From Acridotheres tristis (Eukaryota; Chordata; Aves; Passeriformes; Sturnidae), in contig CM072919.1 of the NCBI GenBank assembly GCA_037013685.1, forward strand, positions 5,749,152 through 5,813,151: a stretch of DNA of 64,000 bases. The letters are read 5' to 3'. How positions within the stretch are numbered: position 1 is the first letter of the stretch; each line of letters starts with the position of its first letter. The notes beneath the pieces were generated by a model. That model saw only the letters and a program-made list of their open reading frames with translations, searched no databases and had not been told where the DNA came from. A program made the translations under genes and the position numbers. Positions 56,140 to 64,000 of the stretch are shown here, in pieces.

Positions 56140-56703
56140 GAGTCGTGAGACTTGCCAGAAAGGAAGAGGGAGAAGGATACTCCAGAGCCAGATGCAAGCG
56201 TGGAATTCTTGCATGCACACTTCCTGCTAACCAAGAGGGCTTGCTGGCTTCTCCAGTTAGATCTGTGACCACAAAAAAGTAAATACTTTGCCTTTTTTCT
56301 TACTTTCCCTGCAGTGCAAAAGATGCGCCTTTAGAAAAGCACTATATCCCCTATTTTTAATCAAGAGCATTTTTTCAGGAAAAGACTAAGACAGCTTTAA
56401 AGTAAACTGCACTGGGGACCAGAATTTGAGACTGGGATATGTCAGGAAACGCAAACCAGAGAGAAGGGATAGGATTAAAACTACTGGATGGAAAATGAGC
56501 ATTTACTGCTGAGAGCTATATTTCTGAAACTGAATTGTGTCACTAAACTTGAAGGGATCATTTTTCTCACTCTAGCCTGTGAAAAAGACTAGTTGCTCTT
56601 GATTTAGGACAGAATGGGCATCGGTGATAGGATGTGCTGAAGAGTATTTGGGTTAGCTTTCAGTTTTGAATGACTGTTCTTTTCAGAAAGTTTGGAAGGG
56701 AAG

Positions 56704-57056
56704 ATGCGCAACCTGAAGTTGTCAGTTTTCTTCATTGCACTTTCTGCCACTCTGAGCTGTTTGGAAGCTACACCTATTGAGGGGTGAGTGACAAATAATC
56801 ATGTTTATTTCTTTTTAGGGAAAAAGGTGTTCAGATTATTGCATGAGTTGCTTTTGCTTTCATGTCTTAAATAATATAAAAATAGAGTTATTCAAGCTCA
56901 CTGTTTTATTGTTGTTCAGAGATTACTGTCTCTGGCTGATGATCTATCTGATGGTACTTCCAAGAGACAAGGATGGATGTTGCCTGTAATGTCACAGAAT
57001 ACACTCTCAGGACTCAGTGAGGAAATGCCAGAACAACCAGCAGCAAAGACAAAAAG
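56704..57056 (+). CDS. IAPP: Islet amyloid polypeptide (amylin) precursor, 5' coding exons only
   Basis: Exon 56687-56783 (acceptor TTCTTTTCAG) encodes MRNLKLSVFFIALSATLSCL then EATPIEG. This signal peptide shares about 16 of 27 positions with human pre-pro-amylin, including the ATPIE processing region, and ends in the same intron phase (2). A second exon, 56922-57056, follows if the tandem acceptor CAGAG is cut after the second AG. It keeps the frame open for 45 codons (GLLSLADDLSDGTSKRQGW ... AAKTK) and ends in phase 2 with AAAAG|GTACT. It is symmetric (2-2), so it can be included or skipped. My recollection is that chicken IAPP has an altered gene structure with a longer propeptide, which this exon would explain. 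The exon for the mature CNTATC peptide was not found between 57057 and 60350 on either strand, so the copy is either truncated or continues elsewhere. Confidence 0.75.
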
Positions 57057-57721
57057 GTACTGATTTTCATTGTTTCTTCCAGCCATATCAGATTGAATCA
57101 TGAAGCAAATTTTGTTCCAGTGTTATCCTGCTATTTGAGAGACTTTGCTTCTGCTGTTTTTCCTCAAAAAAAAAAAAAAAAGATATTAAAATATCCTTCT
57201 ACTAAACAGAGCTTTCCTATAAGCATAAAGATCAGCTTTTCTGTAACAAAAAGATCAAAGCATTTAGGGTCGAAAGTGAAATCCAGGGACTTTGTTTCAA
57301 ATCATTTGATCACTTTACGATTATAAACTTTCTTAAATTAAAGAGGCTGCAAACACTACATTACCTTGTGAAGAAAGGTGTATTTTGCAAGCGCCTTCCT
57401 TTTTAAAAAGTTCATCAGATTTCCAAGCCTGGAGGGGAAAGAAAAGAAAACATACCCTTCATAATAATACTGCAGCTCTACTGGAATGGAATTATTTTAT
57501 AGTAAAAATGCTTTCAGTAATTAAGCAATTTTAAAATCACATAATTAAATATTAATCATAGGAAGAAGGAAAAGAAGAAATTGATTCTGAGAGAATTTCA
57601 CTTGTCTGAAATATATTGTTATTTATAAATTCAATTTCAGGCAACTTTTTAATGAATAAAAAACATTTCAAGATTTATTTGCAATTTGTACTAAAAGATA
57701 AGCGGCACTGAACTATTCTGC

Positions 57722-57780
57722 TTTTCACAGAACCATCAAGATTTGAAGAGACCTGCAAGTTCATCTAGTTTTGGCAGACT
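57722..57780 (-). mobile_element. Possible CR1 LINE 3' fragment
   Basis: CACAGAACCATCAAGATTTG followed by AAGAGACCTGCAAGTTCATCTAG resembles the complement of the CR1 3' end (typical words: GGGACCT, TCATCTAGT). Old and short. Confidence 0.4.
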
Positions 57781-60403
57781 TTTGAGTGAATTTCTTTCAA
57801 TGACAAGTCTGTTGCAGATGAATTCAGTATATACATATGTATATATAGCTGCCTGCTTCTCTCTCTTTGAATATATATTTAAAAATATATTATTATATGA
57901 CAATTTTTGTACCTTTCAAAGTATTTTTACAACAGAGATATTTTTACAGTTATCACTTAAAAAAAAAAATAGAACCCTCCCCCAAATGACTGTAATGCTA
58001 AAACACAAAGCATCACCTTTATGAGCGAGGTGCGTCTTATCTGCTTTTCTGGGGACTAGAACCATGTCTCACTGGGTGAACTGTCTCCTGGCAGCAGATA
58101 TTCACTTAAAGGCCACAGACCACACAGCTAGAAGGGATGGTGGGTTCATCAGGCTAGACATGAGATAGAAACCCAGCAGCTTCCTGTAAGGGCCAGAATT
58201 TTAAACTTGGAGTGTCAGGGCCTGATTTTGCAGCTTTAGCGGAAAAGAAAATTTTGCCACCACAAACAAAGCAGGACCTCTGTGAGAACCAGTTGCTATT
58301 TGAACCTTGTGTGTTAAGGACTTGATTAAAACCAAAAGAAATATCCATGACAGTCAATGGGAGGTTATATAAAGCCCTATGCAACAATTTTCTTGTAATG
58401 CAATTAGACATTTAAAATATTAATTGCTTAAGAACTGCTGCCTATCTACTAATCAAGAACCAGTATAATACAGACACTCCTTTCATAGTTGCTATTCCAC
58501 TTGTATTATTAGATCAATACAAATAACTTCAAAAGGTTATATGACATTTTAGATGATAGATTTAATAATCAGTAAGCAAAGGAACACATTGGTAACTGCT
58601 CAGAGTTTGAAACTGGGATATAGCTGCTCTTCACAGTAAATTTTAGCCACAAACTGATATCTAATTCATGCCATATCAGCATGAAGAAGTCCAAGAAAAT
58701 ATGCAATATCTCAGTAGGCAATCTCTGCAAGCAAGTATTTCTTGAAATACTTTTCTGAAGGAAGAACACAGTAATCTAAGAAACAAGTTTGAAAACCCAA
58801 GCTAGCCGTTATATTGCAATTAAAAAAACCCCCTCATGCTACATAAGTTTTACGTAGAGTTCTGTAAACGAACTGTCGGTTCAGATCATAAAATGTTATT
58901 TCTAGATACGGATCCTTCCTTGGACACTCTTTAAAGTATCATTCAGCAAAGGAATTTCTCTCACCACAACAGTGGTGGTGTGAATATGCTTATAAAGCCA
59001 TTTTCTTTGGACACGATTTGCTGTCACTACCGGCTTCGATTGTCAGAGTACTGTGGAATTCTTCGCAAAACAGCAAGTTCGGTAGTAAAATCCACGTAAG
59101 TCTTCAGACTTTCATAGCAAAACTGAGTAACGAAGTCACACGCACCACATATCAGGCAATGTTTAAATAAAAAGCCAGTCCTAAAAAAGTCCAAGTGCAC
59201 AAGCATAAAGTAAAACAGGAATACTTTGTCTAAGGATATATCACTCAGTATTACCCATTAGCATTCCTTGTTTAACCTTTTATTGCATCTACTTATGTTA
59301 GTCACTTACACACTCTTTAAATCTCTGTTGTTTTCCCCCACTTTCTACACAACGCTTTTACTTTTTGATGCATTAAAGGCTATGGTTGCAGTCACAGAAC
59401 ACTCCCATTGCACTTACCTATGCCCGATATGCAACAAATAGAAGTAAGAAAGCCTTCTCCTGCTGATAGGATCGCTGCTCTCCTGGCCCTGCAGCCTCTC
59501 GCCCCTAAACCCTTCTAGAAACTCATGGCTGCTATCTTGCTGTGCTGCATCAAGAACAAATATGTTATTGAAATATAGAAATCAGTGCCACCTGGAATAG
59601 GATTCTGCAGTTGCTACTGCCCGAGGAATCAAAGGAAAACAGAGGTGGCCACACTGGCCGCACACTTGAATGCAATTACACAGCTGAATTCGTACACAAG
59701 TAAAATATAACCCGAAGGAAAGAAAAAATACCAGTTTTCTAGTGAAGCACAGAAGAGCATCAATTTCCACAAACGAGGCTCAGTCCTAACTGGACAGGGA
59801 ATGATTGTTCTGAGCCTGTGGCATGACCAGAAGAGGAAAAGTCACTTCTGATGGCAAGGCAGAAGGTACCCAGTGCCCTCATCACCTCCCCATCACCAAA
59901 ACTGACCCCTTCCTCCCTTCTGCCTCCGTATCACCAGTTCCTCACTGGTAAGCCATGGGGTATTGATGGCCACCCACAGTCAGCCTTGCTCCAGGCTGCA
60001 CCTGACAGATGGCTTAGGACTGACTGAGTAAGAGCTGCAGCCCCACACTGCCTGGGGGGTTCTTCACTCCTTCCACACCCCAGTCCCCTCTCTCCAGCAG
60101 AGCAGCAACATCCGAGTTCAGTGTTCCAGCTGCTCATCTCTCTTTCAAAGAAAACTTAGCAATAAAAGCAGCTGTGAGTCAGGAAGACAGCCGAGTTTCT
60201 TTGCCCTTGAAAGGAGGTGGTCACACACAATGAAAGACAAAATGCACAGAGAGCTTCTAAGGAAAAAAGGCAGCGAGCACCTCTTGTCCCTGGGCTCTAC
60301 AGGGGAGGGGATGTGCCGGCAAGGTCCCTCCTGTGCCAAGTGTCACGATCCAAAAAAAAAAAAAAAAACCCCAAAATTATTGATCAGGATTATGGATTAG
60401 CAG

Positions 60404-60555
60404 GAGCGTGCCCGGAGCCACGGCAGGATGGCAGCGCAGCGCCACCTGGCGGCGGAACAGGAGAGCAGCGCCGAACCCCGTGCCAGGGTCCGTATCGCAG
60501 CGCCCCCTGCTGGCCGCGGCCATGCCGGTCCCGATGCCGCCCACGCCCCCGCTCG
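60404..60555 (+). promoter_or_regulatory. CpG-rich module with two CTCF-like motifs, copy B
   Basis: Direct repeat of 54149-54300. Motifs AGCGCCACCTGGCGGC (60438-60453) and GCGCCCCCTGCTGGCC (60500-60515) are near-perfect matches to the CTCF core on the minus strand, 62 bases apart as in copy A. It starts a CpG island that continues to about 61980. Confidence 0.7.
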
Positions 60556-61033
60556 GCACTTCGTCGCGTCTCCGCCGTCGCTGTCCCTCCCGCCTCGAAC
60601 TTCGGCGCCGCGACCCGCCTCTTGGCATCATCTCGTCAACGCCCCGCTGGGTCTCGCCCCCCCGCGGGACCGGAGCGTCCCCCGGGTCACCCGTCCGCAT
60701 CACCGATGCTCACCGCCGCGTCACCACGCCGCCGGCGGGGTCCGCCCACAAACGTCAGCACACCGACGTTCCTCGCAGCGTTACCCGGCCGGCCCACCCC
60801 CCCGCGGGACCTCGACAGCACATCCCCGCCGATCATAACGCCGGCGCGCAGAACTTCACGTGGGCCGCCATATTTGTCCGGTATCACGTGACCCGACGGG
60901 CACCGCCATATTTAGTGTTAGGGGCGGTCCGTGGCGCCCCGGCGGGGGCGGTGAGTGGGGAGGAGGCGGGGGCGGTGGGCGGGTACACGGTGACGCGATG
61001 ATGGGGGTGGAGCCGAGCGTGGGGGGAACGGGC
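60556..61033 (+). promoter_or_regulatory. CpG island with E-boxes and CCGCCATATT motifs
   Basis: Contains TCACGTGGGCCGCCATATTT (60857-60876) and ATCACGTGACCCG, followed by CACCGCCATATTTAGTG. This is a near-duplicate pairing of an E-box with a YY1-like CCGCCAT. It looks like a proximal promoter, but I can identify no gene for it. Confidence 0.5.
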
Positions 61034-61482
61034 GGGCTCTGATTGGCTGGCCGGCCCGGCCCCGCCTCGGGCTCTGATTGGCTGGCCGGCCCGGCCCCGC
61101 CTCAGGCTCTGATTGGCTGGCCGGCACGGCCCCGCCTCGGGCTCTGATTGGCTGGCCGGCCCGGCCCCGCCTCGAGCTCTGATTGGCTGGCCGGCCCGGC
61201 CCCGCCTCGGGCTCTGATTGGCTGGCCGGCCCGGCCCCACCTCGGGCTCTGATTGGCTGGCCGGCCCGGCCCCGCCTCGGGCTCTGATTGGCTGGCCGGC
61301 ACGGCCCCGCCTCGGGCTCTGATTGGCTGGCCGGCACGGCCCCGCCTCGGGCTCTGATTGGCTGGCCGGCCCGGCCCCGCCTCGGGCTCTGATTGGCTGG
61401 CCGGCCCGGCCCCGCCTCGGGCTCTGATTGGCTGGCCGGCACGGCCCCGCCTCGGGCTCTGATTGGCTGGCCGGCCCGGCCC
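61034..61482 (+). repeat. Thirteen 35-bp CCAAT/GC-box promoter repeats
   Basis: Perfect or near-perfect 35-bp units, with CTCTGATTGGCTGGCCGGCC starting at 61037 and every 35 bases to 61457, each followed by CGGCCCCGCCTCG. Every unit holds an inverted CCAAT box (ATTGG, NF-Y) and a GC box (CCCCGCCTC, Sp1/KLF). CpG-rich throughout. Confidence 0.93.
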
Positions 61483-61488
61483 TTAGAC

Positions 61489-61543
61489 ATAAATAGCGTG
61501 GACTGGGCAGGGTCGGGCCATTGTGGAGACGGCGTGGCCAGAG
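61489..61543 (+). promoter_or_regulatory. TATA-like box and first exon of a telomere-directed transcript (predicted)
   Basis: ATAAATAG (61489-61496) directly follows the last 35-bp unit. A start site near 61517 would give a short exon ending GGCCAGAG|GTAAGGGCG (donor at 61544), a near-consensus 5' splice site. The leader contains no ATG. Confidence 0.55.
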
Positions 61544-62126
61544 GTAAGGGCGGGATCTGGGGAGGGGCGGCGGTTAGAGGCGGCGCGGGGGCGAGCGTGG
61601 CGTCGCGGGGCGGAGGCTTCCGCGGCGGCGGCGGGCGCCGCGCGGGGCGGGGGCTTGTCCGGCGGCGGCGGGCGCTGCGCGGGGCGGGGGCCAGCGGCGG
61701 CGGGCGCCGCGCGGGGCGGGGGCCGGCGGCGGCGGGCGCCGGGGCGGGGCGGGGGGCCAGGGCGGCCGCAGCGGGGCGGGGGGCCGGGGCGGCCGCGGCG
61801 CCGCGGCGGGGCGGGGGGCCGGGGCGGCCCCGGCGCCGCGGGCGGGGCGGCCCGGCTGTGGCGGCGGCGCGGGGGGCCCCGGCGGCGGCAGCCGCGGCGC
61901 GGGGGACCGGGCGTCGGCGGCACGGGGCGGGGCCCCGGGGGTAGGCGGCGGCGGCAGCGCAGGGCCTGGTGTAGCGTGTGAGGGGCGTGGCTACTGGGTC
62001 TGGAGGACCGGCTGCTCCTACTGAGGGCAGTTTATATGGTTTCAAATATCGGGAATAAAGAGGCTTTTTAATGTTTTTCTTATCTTTAAGTTTTATATGA
62101 TTTAATCACATTTTTTTCTTTCTTAG
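61544..62126 (+). other. G-rich intron-like stretch
   Basis: About 430 bases of GGGGCGGGGGCC/GGCGGC repeats (61555-61985) with strong G over C bias on the plus strand, then AT-rich DNA and a polypyrimidine tract ending TTTCTTTCTTAG at 62126. Strong candidate for R-loops and G-quadruplexes. Confidence 0.65.
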
Positions 62127-62173
62127 GCAAAACTGAGGGGCTGGAGCTGCCGAAGCAGAGCTGGAAAAAAACG
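62127..62173 (+). ncRNA. Predicted second exon of subtelomeric transcript
   Basis: 47-base exon between acceptor TTTCTTTCTTAG and donor ACG|GTAAGTTTTG, both near-consensus. Sequence begins GCAAAACTGAGGGGCTGGAG. No conserved frame. A related sequence (GGGGCTGGAGCCAAGAAGCA) recurs at about 62818, so the exon belongs to the duplicated subtelomeric unit. Confidence 0.45.
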
Positions 62174-62244
62174 GTAAGTTTTGAAAACATAACTGATTTG
62201 TGGCTTTGTTAGGTCACATGGAGGCATGATAGTATGTGTGTGGC

Positions 62245-62291
62245 TGGATATGAAATCACTAAGGGATATGAAATCACTAAGGGATATGAAA
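62245..62291 (+). repeat. 18-bp tandem repeat GATATGAAATCACTAAGG
   Basis: Two full copies and a partial third. Confidence 0.9.
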
Positions 62292-62466
62292 GTGGGTCTA
62301 GTGATGTTAATGGGGTAAGGATTCTCAGATTGTGGCTGAAAAATGAGTTAAGGAGGTGCTCAAAGCACAATGAGGTAGAGGTAAAAAAAAAAAGATCCTG
62401 CCGTGGAAAGCAGAAACAGCGTTACATGGCACAGCCGGGGCAACGTGGATCCAGAAGCGAAGCAGA

Positions 62467-63120
62467 AGAGCTGGCAGTTGAATAAAACATGTGGTTTGAA
62501 AAAGAGCTGAAATCACAGGGGGTGGGCCAGAAGGGGTGTCTGAAGTCATTGACTCTGAAATCGCTCGTGCCGGGTTAGAAGCCACAAGCGGGGTAGACGC
62601 CATAGGGGTGCCATCGAGACGGGGTGATCCATGTGCTGAAATTGGCACAGGCCTGGGCTGTTGGAGGTGGGTCCGGGTTGCGTTTCAGCTCATGGAACAG
62701 GGACACGTAGGGCCATAATAGGAGGGGGGCCGTAGGGCCGGAGGTGAAATCGCCATGGGAGTGGGATACGGACCGGGGCAGGCTTCGAGGTTCTGGGGCG
62801 GGAGGTGAATTTTTGCGGGGCTGGAGCCAAGAAGCAGATGCTGCCCGTTGAAGGTGGAGAAGAGTGCTCCTGCAGAGATGGAGAAAGACTCAGTGGAGTC
62901 GGAAGAGCAGAGCTGGCAGTTGAATAAAGCTTGTGGTTTGAAAAAGAGCTGAAATCATAGGGACTGGGGCAAAAGGGGTGTCTGAAATCATTGACTCTGA
63001 AATTGCTGTGGCCACGTTAGAAGCTCTAAGCAGGGTAGATGGAGTAGGGGTGCCAGTGAGATGGGGCGATCCTTGTGCTGAAATTGGTACAGGCCTGGGC
63101 TGTTGGAGGTGGGTCTGGGA
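62467..63120 (+). repeat. 442-bp-period subtelomeric duplication with AATAAA in each copy
   Basis: About 207 bases starting CTGGCAGTTGAATAAA at 62471 recur from 62913, offset 442, at roughly 85% identity, ending GCTGTTGGAGGTGGGTC. Each copy carries an AATAAA (about 62480 and 62923), which could polyadenylate a plus-strand transcript before it enters the telomere repeat. Confidence 0.85.
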
Positions 63121-63317
63121 CAGGGGCATGTGGGCCAGGGGGCTGGGGGGGAACAAGGGGCCAGACGATCAGGGCATTAGGGGGCCTGGGCATCCTGGGG
63201 CAAGGTGGCCCACGGGTCAGCAGCGCCAGGAGGTCAGGGGGCCTTGTGGCCATGGGACCTGGGGTCTAGGGCCAGGGGACTAGTGGGTCATGGGGGCAGG
63301 GGGGATGAGGTGCCCAG

Positions 63318-64000
63318 GTTAGGGTTAGGGGTATGGGTTAGGGTTTGGGTACGGGTTAGGGTATGGGTACGAGTTAGAGTAAATGTTAGGGTACGGGTTG
63401 GGTTAGGGTTTGGGCATGGGTTTGGGGTACGGGTTAGGGTACTGGTTAGGGTACCGGTTAGGGTACGGGTTAGGGTTAGTGATTAGGGGTTAGGATTAGG
63501 GTTGGGGTTTGGGTTGGGGTTAGGGTCAGGGTTAAGGGTCAGAGTTAAGGGTTAGGATCAGGGTTAGGGGTTAGGGTTTGGGGTTAGGGTTGGGGCTGGG
63601 GTTGTGGTTGGGGTAAGGGTTAGGGTTAGGGAACGGGTTAGGGTTAGGGAACGGGTTAGGGAATGGGTTAGGGTTAGGGAACGGGTTAGGGTTAGGGAAC
63701 AGGTTAGGGTTAGGGAACGGGTTAGGGAAGGGGTTAGTGAACGGGTTAGGGGTTAGGGTTTAGGGATAAGGGTTAGGGGGTCGGGGTTAGGGTTAGGGAA
63801 CGGGTTACGGTTAGGGAACAGGTTAGGGTTAGGGAAGGGGTTAGTGAACGGGTTAGGGTTTAGGGGTTAGGGTTAGGGGGTTGGGGTTAGGGTTAGGGAA
63901 CGGGTTAGGGTGAGGGTTAGGGAACGGGTTAGGGAACAGGTTAGGGTTAGGGAACGGGATAGGGAACGGGTTAGGGTTAGGGAACGGGTTAGGGTTAGGG
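63318..64000 (+). repeat. Degenerate telomeric (TTAGGG) repeat
   Basis: TTAGGG units with many variants (GGGTACGGG, GGGAACGGG, GGGGTTTGGG) run to the end of the window, G-rich strand 5' to 3' toward the right. From about 63620 a higher-order unit, TTAGGGTTAGGGAACGGG, repeats. Variant density marks this as proximal telomere or subtelomere rather than the pure distal array. Confidence 0.95.

Larger units (their letters stand above)
55200..60350. other. AT-rich island inside GC-rich subtelomere
   Basis: Base composition, word use and repeat content change sharply at about 55200 and back at about 60350 (a 17-20 base poly(A) run lies at the right edge). The island carries the IAPP-like exons and a possible CR1 remnant, no minisatellites, and looks like ordinary macrochromosomal DNA. 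Apart from 56133-57056 I see no other exon. It may be a transposed segment or an assembly chimera. Confidence 0.75.

Noticed and set aside
57077..57200. Further IAPP exon starting SHIRLNHEANF after TTTCTTCCAG
   Set aside because: In phase and open for some codons but runs into an A-rich tract, has no similarity to amylin and no donor; likely chance.
57057..60350. Mature amylin exon
   Set aside because: I looked on both strands for CNTATC-, RLADFL- and SNTYG-like coding; the nearest look-alike (CTGCAAACACTACATTACC at 57347) is out of frame and ends in a stop.
60918..62045. 375-residue minus-strand frame with RPANQSPRRGRAGQ repeats
   Set aside because: Translation of the 35-bp promoter array and the G-rich stretch; repeat-driven, no start context, no family.

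Overview
The window is vertebrate nuclear DNA and most likely the end of an avian microchromosome arm. The protein-coding genes are vertebrate multi-exon genes with very short introns, high GC in most of the window, dense minisatellites and a probable CR1-like fragment. The order GATAD2A - NDUFA13 - YJEFN3 - CILP2 is the order known from human 19p13.11 (TSSK6 is missing here), and PLVAP with BST2-like genes is a second 19p13.11 neighbourhood joined to it. The last 0.7 kb is TTAGGG-type repeat with the G-rich strand running off the right end, as expected for a chromosome end. The species assignment (bird, perhaps a passerine) is inference.

Layout. 1-3831: 5' intron of GATAD2A. 3832-~16610: GATAD2A (+), ten coding exons and a long 3' UTR. 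18263-19668: NDUFA13 (+), five exons. 20639-25933: YJEFN3 (+), six exons. 27476-34215: TATA box and CILP2 (+), nine exons. 34216-39830: minisatellite-rich intergenic DNA. 39845-41167: BST2/tetherin-like gene (+) with GAS and ISRE-like sites. 41429-44669: a second tetherin-like type II coiled-coil gene (+). 47246-50959: PLVAP (-). 52054-52605: a solo LTR with a 6-bp target duplication. 53480-55050: subtelomeric tandem repeats and a CpG-rich module with two CTCF-like motifs. 55200-60350: an AT-rich island unlike its surroundings, carrying the promoter and first coding exons of an islet amyloid polypeptide (IAPP)-like gene. 60404-62045: a second copy of the CTCF-like module and a CpG island with thirteen 35-bp CCAAT/GC-box repeats, a TATA-like box and a spliced-looking leader. 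62170-63120: subtelomeric duplication. 63318-64000: degenerate telomere repeat.

Two themes stand out. First, minisatellites in this window repeatedly start from splice junctions: true donors or acceptors of GATAD2A, NDUFA13, YJEFN3, CILP2, the second tetherin-like gene and PLVAP are copied into the adjacent intron, in one case nineteen times. Second, the chromosome end is organised like a telomere-directed transcription unit (CTCF-like sites, CpG island with tandem CCAAT repeats, TATA, splice donor, then TTAGGG), which is a candidate avian TERRA promoter. The PLVAP / tetherin-like trio shares the phase of its first two introns, which fits the proposal that tetherin descends from a PLVAP-like gene.
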